Source: Vicia villosa (lineage: Eukaryota; Streptophyta; Magnoliopsida; Fabales; Fabaceae). From it: a DNA stretch of 64,000 nt. Shown piece after piece: positions 21,571-32,118 of the stretch. Where the stretch lies: contig NW_026706180.1 of NCBI RefSeq assembly GCF_029867415.1, positions 124,001 to 188,000 of the forward strand, given 5' to 3'. A program made the translations under genes and the position numbers. Positions within the stretch are counted from its first letter, which is position 1. The number at the start of each line of letters is the position of its first letter. The notes beneath the pieces were generated by a model, which was not told the origin of the DNA, did no database searches, and saw only the letters and a list, made by a program, of their open reading frames with translations.

Positions 21571-22972
21571 TGTGAGGGCAATGGTGTAGTTTTCATGATG
21601 TCAAAACATATGTGAATCAACTACAACTCAAGCGGCATCATAGAAACCAAGCAAATGCAACAAAGACAAGGATTTTTGGCTACAAGACACTAATAGGTCG
21701 ACTCATAGACACTATAGGTCGACCTACTGCAAGCATCTCCTGAAATATTCTATGTAAGAGCTGAATGCGTCGATGCATTACATGCATAGGTCGACGCATG
21801 GAACTTTGGTGAAATCTCGGGTATGCGCACGCTGACTCTTCAGGTCGACGCATCCACTTTTGGTGATTCAAGTTCAAGAGCAAAATGCGTCGACGCATTA
21901 ATGGAATAAGTCGACGCATAGCATTTTGAGGAATTCACAAGAATGTGCATGCCGACCCTTCAGGTCGACGAAAGTGTCATACTTTGTTCATTTTCAAGTG
22001 CAATACCTTCAATAGGCCGACCTATGCAGAGAGCAGGTTGACCTGTCGCTTCTTAAACTGGTTTTCTGCTGTTTTCAAGTTAGCCTATGCATTGTATGTG
22101 GTATAAATACTCAAGTGATCATTCTCAAGAAAAATAACAAGAAACGTGAAAGATAGACTCAAGCTTCTTCTCATCTTCAACCTTTCGCTTATTGATCGAA
22201 AATCACACATAATCATCTTTTTCGATCGGAGTAAGGAACGTGTGTTGATAAGGTTCGACGGTAGATATTTGTCTTGTTCGAGATTCGACGGTAGACATTT
22301 ATCTTGTTCGAGTGAAGATTGTTGAGGGTGTTTCTTGTATAAAACCTTAGGGTTTTTCCTTCTTCATCAAAGTTTTGGTACGAAGGTTTTTGACGATCAG
22401 TTTGCTTTGGAAATCAATTCAGCCGTGCATAAGGGATTAAGGGATTAAAGATCCGCTCAACAAACTTGCTACAACCGGAGGATTGAGAAAGGAACGATCG
22501 GGGTCTTGATCGATGAAGATCATTGACATTGACTTGATTCAACTTGAATCAAGGGGAGGATCGAATTATATTCAATTTTACTGCATGTGTAGTTGGTGAT
22601 TGGTACATTCTATCCTTGTTAAACATTTTGCAATCAAATAAAACTTTCCTAATTTCATTTGAAATTAGGGGCAGACGTACTCCTGCGAGGACGATAGAGG
22701 AACTGCCTTAACAAATCTCGTGTTCCTTATTGCTTTTACTTTTATCTCGTTTCTATTTGTTTTCGTTTATTTCCATTGTTGAGCAAAAACTAAGGTTTGG
22801 TAAATATCGATCACCAAGTGTTCGATAAAATTACTCAACCAACTTTTGTTCAAATTTTAGAGAAAACGTTCATTGTGAGTAATATACCATCTAGTGTGCA
22901 ATCAATAAAATTGATATATTCGTTAAAACGTAATTCATTATCTGTCAATATTCATCCGTAAGGTTTATCGCA
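21571..22972 (+). mobile_element. Element A 3' LTR, truncated at its right end, with palindrome array
   Basis: It begins TGTGAGGGCAATGG after a PPT. About ten GTCGAC-type dyads lie between about 21695 and 22050, for example TATAGGTCGACCTA and AATGCGTCGACGCATT. TATAAATA follows at 22102-22109. From 22144 it matches the 5' LTR (2200-3024). It stops at 22972 (TTTATCGCA), where the 5' LTR continues for another 140 bases. Confidence 0.88.
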
Positions 22973-23074
22973 TCTGGGAAGAAGAACTTTGTGGCGGGGC
23001 CACCAAGCTAAGGGGTGGGCGCCCCATATGCTAATTGAAGAGAGGGATGGACGCCCCATATATGCTTTAGGAGA
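22973..23074 (+). mobile_element. Element Y: remnant of 3' internal region
   Basis: A short GC-richer stretch between A's broken LTR and the Y LTR. It contains two imperfect copies of GGGTGGGCGCCCCAT about 40 bases apart and a purine-rich end (TTTAGGAGA). I read it as the last bases of the internal part of Y, cut off by the deletion or recombination that truncated A. Confidence 0.4.
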
Positions 23075-25640
23075 TGTTGTACCTCAATTTTTGACCACTG
23101 AGATCCCACCCTATTCCAAATAGTAGGATCATCATCATTATCATTATCATCATGCATACATCACTTGCTAAACAAAAATACCAAAAAAAATTATTGTTTG
23201 TTGCTTGTGTTCTAAGACAGGAGACTAGTCAAGAGGAAACTGAGCAAATTAGGGTTTTGAGGCCCACAAAGGAGTTAAAACATTCTCATATGTTCAAATG
23301 ATTCTTCCATCATCATCAAAGCCCAAGGATGGCTCAATTCAAGATCAAGAACTTTCAAACTCATATGGTGCCGAAAATTAGGGTTTTGACCTAATCCATT
23401 TGGAGAGTTGACTTTTAATCAAGACATAGCTCCATGGCTTAAACTATGATTCAAGTGTCTCCAAATCAACATTATAATCCATTCACATCATTCATTTGAA
23501 GAGGAGAGCTTGCTTCATGTGGAATTCACAACATTGCAGTTCATTTGGAAAAAGTCAACTGTGTGGGTTAACCTTTGATTTTTAAAAAAATTGGTCAACC
23601 ATGGACTTTTGAAGATCAAAATCATCAAAATATGATTATTGAAGTCATTTGATCAAGAAAAATCAAGAAAATCAATCAAGAATAAAAAAGTTAACAAAAG
23701 TCAAAATTAGAATTTTAAGTGATTTTAACCTCATTTTGGGAACTTTAAATTTCACCTACAAACTCAAAAATCTCCCAACATGAAAGTTATAGATTTTCAT
23801 CAAACAAACAACTTTGTCACTTATAGCATTTCATCAAAAGGTGATTAATTTGAGAGATATTGGATTAAGAAGTTTATGTTCAAAAAACTGACGGAAATTT
23901 TAAGTGTTTTAACATGAATTTCTTCCAACTTTGTGACCATTTTTCACCATGATCCAAAAGTAGTTTGAGAAAACTTTTAACAAGTGGATTGAAGTAATTA
24001 GCAAGGGCTTTCTAAAGAGACCATTAGCATGGAATTTCATTACTTGAGCTATGAGATATGATTTTGCAAAGAGAGCACCATGACACTTGAATTCAAGCCA
24101 TGGAAGTGAAGAACAAAATTTGAATTTTGATTCAAATCTGAAGAATATTCAAAGTACATGTCCTCTAACTTGTTTAACACCCCATAATCAGAATGTTACA
24201 CTCTCGTTTGAGCTATAATTCAAGTGTTTAATGCATTATCCAAGTGATCATTCCATTAATGGCATAAAGATCACACTTCCACTTTTAAAAAGAGGCTTTA
24301 ATCACAAAAACTCTTCTCTTGAGCCACTACAATGTTTCTTCTGCAACAAAAGCATTTCAAACACAACAAGCATCCTCTCCATACTCAGAAAAAGTCATTT
24401 GCAAGCATGCTTGAGCCTTGTACCACACCATTGGAAACACAATTTTTTCATTTCTTCACAAACAAACAAGATGGTACAAGTATCACATGGGAGCTCAAAT
24501 GAATCATATTTTTCCCTCCACAAACCCTAATTTATACCTATAAATAGAGAGAATTTCTCTTGGCATCAACCACACCATAATTCTCCAAGTAACCATTCAT
24601 CTTGAAATTCTCCTTCTTTCTAACTTTTCATTTTTCAAGTAATTTTGAGTTCCATAAGTTCTGGGTGTCAACTAAGCTTTCTAACAACTTCTAATCATCA
24701 TATAGAAGCTCTACATCACCTCCACCATCTTCCAAACCTCCCCTAGCCAAAAATCACCTTCAAATCTCCATTAAAGAGCCACTTGAAGCCTTAACCTTCC
24801 AAATCTAAAACCATACACACATTGGCCAAACTATCACTTCAGATAGCTTCTATTAATCAAATAGAAGCTATCCAAACCCTCATTCAAGAACTGTAACCTC
24901 TTGATCACCAACTTCCATTTTTACATACCTCACTTGCATCAAGAGTTCTGTTAAGTCATAGATCCTATTTCAATCTAAATCAATCATCCAAATACCTCAC
25001 ATATCACTCATAGAAGCTATTCAAATCATAAAATAGCATTTGTAACTACATAATCATCATTCACCATTATTCAAGGTAATATCGCGTTTAAGCTTCCAGG
25101 TCCTTTCAATCCATCCTAAGCATTCAGTTAGCATCATTGGAAGTTAGCGAAGCTATCCAGGTCACTAACATACTTCTATAACATCTCCAAGGTCCAATTC
25201 GATCACTTGCTTAGAGGTATATTTATCAAACATGCATTCATTCATTTAGGTACTCATTTACATAAAGCTTGATACCAATTTATTCAGAATCATGTGGGGA
25301 TTAATAGCCCTAAGGTTTTAGGGCTTGATTGATTGTGTTGAGAATTTAATTTTGAAAACAAATTTTAGGGTTCTTGAGTATTTTCCAAAAACTCATGCGT
25401 TTTAGTTTGAATAAATGATTGATACCTATGTGGTTGAATTCGTGGTTAAAAGTTGATTAGAATGCATCTTTATTTTGTTAAAATTGGTTGAGATTTGAAG
25501 ATGTTTGAATTTGAGCCATGGTTATTGTTGTTGTTGCTGGAACGAAGAAGATGAAGATCTTCTTTCAAATTTTCAAAACATAGTTTATTTTATATTTAAT
25601 TGAAGTTGTTTTAGTAACGACTACATCGTTACAATTGAAT

Positions 25641-25850
25641 TGGTTAGTGTATGTGTGTGTGCAATGTGTGACCCTTAGGTCTGGGGTTTAAATCCCCTCG
25701 CCCCAGACCTTTTGCTCTTTTATTTTTTACATTTTTATCACTTGTTTTACTACTTAATGATCTGGTTGGGCCCAAAGACAAACACACACGCCTGGCCTAG
25801 TGGCTAATGTTTTGTGTAGCAAGTATGAGGGCGTGGGCTCAATACCCACC
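25641..25850 (+). other. Two tRNA-like (pol III box-like) segments in the Y LTR
   Basis: Segment 1 has a TGGTTAGTG box (25641) and a T-arm-like GGGGTTTAAATCCCC (25683-25697). Segment 2 has TGGCCTAGTGGC (25793-25804), matching the A-box consensus except at its last base, and GTGGGCTCAATACCCAC, a 5-base stem with a 7-base loop like a T arm. Neither has a matching acceptor stem, so they are not tRNA genes. They could be an old SINE-like or tRNA-derived insert. Confidence 0.35.
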
Positions 25851-26685
25851 AAGACCAAAAACCTTATTTTTTTAATACTAGTTTATTTCACTTTTATTCA
25901 AAATTTGAAAATTTACTAAAAATAGGAAAATTAATCTTTTTAACTTAATTTTTTTTGTGTTGTTTATTTAAGTTGTCTATTTTTATATTATGATTAAAAA
26001 TCCAAAAAAATATTATTTATTTTGCCATTAAAAATTAATAAAAAACAAGTCCTTTTTAGGTGCTTTAAAATATCAAAAAAATCATTTTCTTTTTAATATT
26101 TTCTTCAAATAAATTGCTAATATTTTTATGAGTGTTATTCTAGGGTTAGGACCATGCCTCCTTGATTATATCATGTACCCTTAGGCCAATTCTCTTTTAG
26201 AATTTGGTATTTTAATCATTAAAAAATCAATTAGGTTTAGGTGTGATTTCAAAACCCTAAAATTCAAAAACCTAATTCAAAAACTTCTTGATCTTTGTTT
26301 ATCCATGTTAAATGTGATTTGTTTACCTTGGCCATTATCTTTTGTCCATGTACATATACTTGTTGATTATTTGTATCCTTGTATTTTTGTACTAACCCAC
26401 AAGCATGAGATTCATATCCATCATCTATCATATTCATTCATACATGAATTAATCCAAAGGTATTAAACATCTTTGTCCATTATCATTTGAGCTTACATTT
26501 ATGATTATCATACTCACTTGTTTGTATTTTGTGACACATGTTATCACACACACACACACTTGAGGTATCCATTGATTGATTACTTAAAGTTGTTATTGAA
26601 AAATTCAAAGGAATGAGAATGATATTGACTAAAATCGTCAAGGTAATCAAACTTTTTTCCAAATCTCTTTTACTTTGTGCTTAAT

Positions 26686-26912
26686 ATTGTTAAAGCTTTT
26701 CACTTGTTTTAAAAATGGGTTTGTATTGTTAAAGCTTAACCTTTTTAAACTCACCCTTTGATTTTGAATTGTTAAAGCTCAACCAACCCTTTGGTTTAAG
26801 ACCTTGGTACTAAGAGAAGAATTATTCCCGGTGAAACTACTCTTAGTCCATTGACCTTGTATTGTTAAAGCTTGGTCCCTTTTTATCAAACTTATTAAGT
26901 ATTGTTAAAGCT
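26686..26912 (+). repeat. Five spaced copies of ATTGTTAAAGCT in the Y LTR
   Basis: Exact copies start at 26686, 26725, 26768, 26861 and 26901. Spacings are 39, 43, 93 and 40 bases, roughly multiples of about 40. Between them the sequence differs, so only the 12-mer is kept. Confidence 0.8.
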
Positions 26913-27158
26913 CTTATATGTAAAATTGGAATACATGTCAATCGCTATTATTTTATTGAGTTGATGTTTTTCTGAATGATGTAGCATTTCAGACACATTA
27001 TTTTGTTGAACTATTTTGAAGTATGTTTTACTAGATGATCTTATTTTATAAATAAATTGGAATGAGTTGTTGTGTTGAGAATGTGTAACACCTTATGTGT
27101 TGTGATAATTATTCATTTATCTCTTTAAAATTAAGATTCGAGATTTTAGGGTGTCACA

Positions 27159-27212
27159 AGTTGTACCCCAACAGGCTGAGACCCCCATACCCAAAATAAT
27201 TGGTGATGATAC
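27159..27212 (+). pseudogene. Element W: decayed gypsy gag, left fragment
   Basis: The fragment reads in frame as VPQQAETPIPK..., similar to the AIPQQQPRVVV part of E's gag (about 49400). It ends in GATAC (27208-27212), the target duplication of element C, and continues at 38239 on the far side of C. Y abuts it on the left. Confidence 0.5.
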
Positions 27213-30200
27213 TATCATACCCCAATTTTTGACCCTAAGATCATACATCATTTGCATCTCAATCATTAATCAAGATCACAATCTTGAGATTTCATTTTTC
27301 AGTGTTATGTTCGCTTCGTCTTTGAGGGGAACTATCAAGCACCTAATTTTCTTTAATTTGTTTTATACTAACCAAAATCCAAAAATATGCATTTTGTTTC
27401 CTTTGTTTGTGTTTTGCAGGAAAAAGATCAGGCAAAATCAAAACAGTGCAAGAAAAGGAATTTTTGAAAATTTCACTATGGAAATCGATTTACCCATATA
27501 GGAAATCGATTTCCCTGGACGAAATTTGAAAAAAAAAAGAGGGAAGCATGACATCATTTTTGGCACCAAACACATTTTCTTTGATCATTTTACCAATTTT
27601 CCAACTCACCAAAATTAATTCCCTTCATTAAACCCCATTTTACCATTTTTACCATTTTTACCATTTAAATACCATTTAAACACCATTTAAACATAAGCTA
27701 ATTACCAAATGCAAAAAGACCAAATTGCCACTACTCTTGCTCCAATCTTATAAATAGAGGTCTCTACTCTCTCATTTCTTAAGCTTTGATAGCCAAAAAA
27801 TTTCTTGCAAATTCATTTCTCAAGCATGGAGAGCCAAAAAACCCCTTGCAATTTCTCTCCTCATCCCTACCAAATTCACCAAAGCTCTTTGTTCTTTCAT
27901 AAAGTTTGTGAGTCACACCTTGAACCTCACAAACTTTGAGCTAAGCCACCTTTTCACTCTTTTTTTTCTTCAATTGTTGAGAGATCAAGATTTGTGTTGG
28001 TGATTATTGAAGTGGATCTAAGTTTTGTTCAAGAATTGGTAATTTTCTTCATCCTTTTTCATCTATCATAATGTGATTCTTTTGTGCTTGTGTGTGATGC
28101 ATCTTTGATGCTATAGTGGTCCTATTTGATGGTGAATTGATGGAAAATTCGTGCTCCGATTGATATGTGATCATAAGGTGTTTGTATGTTTGCTTAAGTC
28201 AAGTTTTATGCTTCCTAATGCTGATTTTATGAATGCTGCGTGCAAGAAATCGATTTCCCTCTGTAGGAAATCGATTTCCACCTTATTTTTTTTTCAAAAT
28301 TTGAACTCTGCACTCAGGAAATCGATTTCCTACAGAGGTAAATCGATTTCCTGCTGGCAGAATGTGGTTTTTTTGCCTTTTTTATGCTTGTTTTGGCTTC
28401 CTACTTCCTCCACTTCATTAAAATCATTGGATCTAGGATGTTGATAGGTTTGAAATGACCAAATCCATAATATTAGATGAATGATATTAATGATAGTGTG
28501 AGTTGATTTTACTTTATGCATTTTATCTTCTTCTTCTCCTTTTTTTCTTTTGATCGATGAAAGTCTTAATACTTTGAGAATTCTTATGGATTCTTAGTAA
28601 AGACTAGATCGTTACCTATTTTCTTTTCGTGCGTTATTGCTTTCGAAGAATGATCTACATATCATTTCTCTCGCATGCATTAGCACATAAAGTTTTGACC
28701 GGCCTCGTTGTAGGGTGATTTCTACATAAATCACTTGGCGATCTGCTTAACATAGCGCAATATTTCGTGTCCCGAATCAAAAAGATCAAACATGGAAGAG
28801 AATTGTATGTGGTTGATTTAAGACTTATGGAGGTTTATCGTGTAGTCGCTATGATTTTATCAAGCTTCTGATAAAGTTCCATTGAATTTAAATCCGAGAA
28901 CATCCTTCACTCACCATCGATCTTCCTTACTAACTTTGATAACATACTTGACAAGTTTCAAGATGGTTATCTTTAACATCTAACAATTGACTTTAATTTC
29001 CGCAATTTATTATACCGCTCTTTATATTTCTCGCTTTACCGCTTTATTTTATCATTTCATTATATTTACATTCCGCTATTTTTTCTTTGTCCATTTGGAC
29101 GTTTATATTCCGCTATTTTCTCTATGTCCATTTGGACATATGTTTATGTTTCCGCCATTTTCTCTTTGTCCACTTGGACCATACTTTACTTTTATGCTAA
29201 AAACACTAATAAATAACAAAAATCTAAAAAACACTTTAGGCTCTCTTTCGGACTATTGGTTACTATCCCTAGCATTTTGGAGATTCGGACTTATGGACTT
29301 AGTACCTCTGGACTCTTATGATATTGTTACTCTGCTGTTATTCTGTCTGTCTGGCATTGGATTGTTTTCTGTGTGTATGTGCAGGTATTTCCTTGAAAGT
29401 CCTTGATGGTTAATTCCAAGGCATTGAAATAAGGATTTTACCCGAAAACAGCCGTTACTCTGCCCGATTTTCGTCAGAATTTTAATGTGCTTAATGCAAA
29501 GTGGTGCTAAGATAATAAATTCATCTGGATCCCCAAGTAATGTGTTGATTTAGTGTTGATAAGTCCAAAGGATGGGAAATCTACCTTGACTCATAATGTC
29601 AAGTGTTGGCTTCTTCTTCGGTTAGACCGTTTCTTTCCTTAGCTTTTATTTTACACAATAAGATAGCCTCTTCATCTCCTCCCATTCTTAAATTTTCAAA
29701 ATCTTCTCTCTTTTTTACAAAACATTCTTATGTTTGCGATCTTTTCAAAACCTTTCTTTTAAAAATATCTTTTGCCCTTAGTGGCCTTTTTCTTCAAAGT
29801 TTAGACACTGTTAATTGTCGAAACGAGTGGTTATACCCCACGATTTTGAAATTGATTGATATAATGGGATCTTTTCCGCGTGAGAGAGCTAGTGGCATAC
29901 TCGTTGATTCTATCCGAGTTGGAGCCCTTCTTTCATTTGCGATGCAAAGAACTCATTTGTTCTCATGCTCAAGATCAATGGCTGAGTATTTCTCTCCGAC
30001 GACGATAAAGTGTTTATTCGTTTTTAAAACGTTTTTCCCTTTTAAGCGGAACTACAATAGCTCTGACTTCTCCATTGCACCGAGGAGGTATGTAGGCACA
30101 AAGCTTAACGCTTTGCCGAGCTTATTTTTAAAATAAAACAAACTCTTTTTTTAGCACACACACAACACAGATTTTCAAAAAGGTTCCTGTGGAGTACCAC

Positions 30201-30401
30201 AGATATGAGGAGTGCTTAAAACCTTCCCCTTGTATAAACAACACCCGTACCTAAGATCTCTTTTTGTTTTAAAAACAAACTTTGGGTTTTCTTCGTTCTT
30301 TTCCCTTTTCCTTTGGAAACAATAAAGCGCGGTGGCGACTTTCACTAAAATATTGAGTCGAGTCAATTCCATGGCTTCGGTCTCAAATTTTCCCCGCTAC
30401 A
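27213..30401 (+). mobile_element. Element C 5' LTR
   Basis: It starts TATCATACCCC (the 3' copy has the expected TG) and ends ...CCGCTACA. TATAAATA is at 27749-27756. Six ATCGAT-centred dyads of the type GGAAATCGATTTCC occur at 27481-27510 and 28246-28350. Three copies of a TTCCGCTATTTTCTCTTTGTCCA-like unit lie at 29071-29180, about 40 bases apart. Near the end AATAAA and GGTGGCGACT resemble the end of the Z LTR. Open frames in it start with GTG or are short, and are not regarded as genes. Confidence 0.92.
28246..28350. repeat. Compound inverted repeat in the C LTR (hairpin)
   Basis: Left arm 28246-28279 and right arm 28317-28350, 34 bases each, are complementary except for one base. Each arm is built of two ATCGAT palindromes joined by a CTCTGTA/TACAGAG segment. 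The loop is 37 bases. The 3' LTR has the same structure at 36087-36190 with one further substitution. It lies downstream of the TATA box, so it should be in the transcript. Confidence 0.85.
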
Positions 30402-30408
30402 GAAAAAA

Positions 30409-30426
30409 TGGCGACTTCACTGGGGA
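30409..30426 (+). other. Element C primer-binding site
   Basis: TGGCGACTTCACTGGGGA begins eight bases after the LTR end. This form of primer site is familiar from Tat/Ogre-type elements, where it is thought to pair with a tRNA-Arg; the tRNA assignment is from memory of the family. Confidence 0.55.
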
Positions 30427-31491
30427 TCCAGTTTTAAGTGTGTTAAGCCTATTTTTGTTTATATGTGTGTTTTATCTGTATATATTATTGTGTGCTTTGT
30501 TTGTTTATTTTCTTTTTTTTTTCTTTGGTGCTCGATGGTTCCTCTGTGATGAGATAAAGTTCTAACCCGAACTTTGGTGAGTAACTTGAGATAGGAGGTG
30601 GTAAGACCAATAGTCGCATGTCAGGAGCAATCCTTAGCATGAGCGTCATATGGTGGAACCCCAATCAGTGGAGGCCTCATGGAAGGTAGTAGATGTTGTT
30701 ACGAACTATCGTAAGAACGCTATTACTTTCAATAGTGAATGTCCGTAGAAGCTGAATGACCTAGAACCCTTTTAACCCATCTAAACCTTTTTAGGATGTA
30801 GAGCAGAAACAAGTTCGAGTACCAATTTGAGCTTGTTGTCATGCGATGCTACGCTTAGACGAGGTCTTTTTAGGCATATTATTGGCGTCCATGAGCAATT
30901 GTGCGTGCCGGTAGTATCCTATAGAAGATTGAAAACTCTGGGAACCTTTGTAGAACCCGTTCGGCAGGTACAAAATTGCCTAGTACATACCTTTGTGGGT
31001 GGTTCTTAACTTTGACTCCATGCTCGTGACGTCGAACCTTTGAACTCTGTTTATGCGACCATGTGTGATCTTGATTGTGATTGATGCATAAACCATACAT
31101 CCATGCATTCATTTGATTTCCAAGGAAATCATAGGTCTTTCTTTGTAAACATCATAAGTTTCATCAAACTCAATGGATCTTGGGTGTCGATGAGGTGAAA
31201 ACCTTAATCCACCAAAATGGATGATTGATCTTGATGATAACTTGATCAAAGCTTTGATCCAATATAGGATTTACCTCCTTCATGTTTTGATGTTTACAAA
31301 TTAATAACTTTAATTCCTTGAAAATCAAATAAATAAATAAAACAAAAAAAAACAGCAATTGCATCATTTGCATACATGCATCCAGGTTGTCTAGAAAACT
31401 TATTCTCGTCTGTCTCCATCTTCAGAGTGGTTTGCTTATCTGTCAAGTTGATTCCTCGACACATTGAACTAGAAGCATGTATCTAAAGAGT

Positions 31492-32118
31492 ATGGAAGAA
31501 CTTCAACAAGACCAAGAGTTGCTAAGAGCATAGGTTAGCCAGTTGAAAATCCAGATGGATCAGATTATGGAAACCCTAAAAGTCTTGTTGAAAAGAGAAT
31601 GCAATTTTCCTCCGATTGTTACAAAGAAAGCGGGTACTCCTTTAGCCTTTTCCGTTGCTACTCCAACTCAAGGGCAACCATCTGTTATGTCATGTAATTC
31701 ATATTTTGGAGTAGAGAAGGAAACACCTGTTTGCTTTCCTCGATCAGTGCTTCGTAGGACTCTACATCAACATTCGTTGTCTGTTCCTTCTCAAGGTAAC
31801 AAAAAGCAGAAACAAGAATAAAATCGTGATAGGACTCACTTTGATCCTATTCCTATGACTTATACTGAACTATATCCTGCTTTGGTCCATAAAGGGTTGA
31901 TCACAACAAGAGCCATGCCGCCTCCTCGAAATCCTCCCTCAAAAGAATTCCGACCTGATCTTCATTGTGAATTCCATCAGGGTGGTGCTGGCCATGATTT
32001 AGAAGGCTGTTATGCTTTGAAGACTAGAGTTCAAGAGTTGGTTAGATCAAATATGCTCTCTTTCAAGGATATGGGTCCCAATATTGTCACTAATCCTTTT
32101 CCAGATCAAAGTGGCTGA
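31492..32118 (+). pseudogene. gag: Element C truncated gag
   Basis: The frame runs from ATG 31492 (MEELQQDQELLRA) to TGA 32118, with in-frame TAG at 31531-31533 and TAA at 31819-31821. The N-terminus looks coiled-coil. The C-terminal part (MTYTELYPALVHKGLI, then FRPDLHCEFHQGGAGHDLEGC) resembles the region around the zinc-binding motif at the end of Tat/Ogre gag, here C-x3-H...H-x4-C-like. The central capsid region is missing, so the original gag was internally deleted. It is probably not functional. Confidence 0.65.

Larger units (their letters stand above)
2200..22972 (+). mobile_element. Element A: Ty1/copia Sirevirus, nested and truncated at both LTRs
   Basis: The order is partial 5' LTR, tRNA-Met-type primer site, gag, protease, integrase, RT, RNase H, env-like ORF, repeated polypurine tracts, partial 3' LTR. 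The env-like ORF, the PPT-like repeats and the palindromes in the LTR are Sirevirus hallmarks. The left part of the 5' LTR (about 570 bases) is missing where Z begins. The last about 140 bases of the 3' LTR are missing at 22972. Element B interrupts it at 5931-17115. Combining both ends, a full LTR would be about 1.5 kb. In-frame stops in RT/RNase H and in the env-like ORF make A defective. Confidence 0.9.
23075..27158 (+). mobile_element. Element Y: long gypsy-type (Ogre-like) LTR
   Basis: It begins TGTTGTACCTCAATTTTTGACC, close to the LTR start of C (TGTCATACCCCAATTTTT), and ends ...GGGTGTCACA. About 4.1 kb fits Ogre-like LTR lengths. TATAAATAG is at 24539-24546, followed by a C/T-rich leader. 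Two tRNA-like segments lie at 25641-25850 and five copies of a 12-mer at 26686-26912. No coding sequence is seen in this stretch. The exact right end is uncertain by a few bases, and no matching target duplication was found. Confidence 0.65.

Noticed and set aside
24231..24530. 99-codon ATG frame in the Y LTR
   Set aside because: It lies upstream of the LTR TATA box, has no similarity to known domains, and is short for AT-rich LTR DNA.
25793..25850. Functional tRNA gene
   Set aside because: A-box and T-arm are present but no acceptor stem and no convincing anticodon arm.
23075..27158. Y as a clean solo LTR
   Set aside because: No matching 5-base target duplication could be found and the left flank looks like internal element sequence, so a truncated 3' end fits better.
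27151..27501. 116-codon frame across the left border of C
   Set aside because: It spans the W/C insertion junction, so it is a chance fusion of a gag remnant with LTR sequence.
29603..30136. 177-codon open frame in the C 5' LTR, repeated at 37440-37973 in the 3' LTR
   Set aside because: It starts with GTG rather than ATG, its composition follows the AT/T-rich LTR, and both copies exist only because the LTRs are duplicates. No domain is recognisable.
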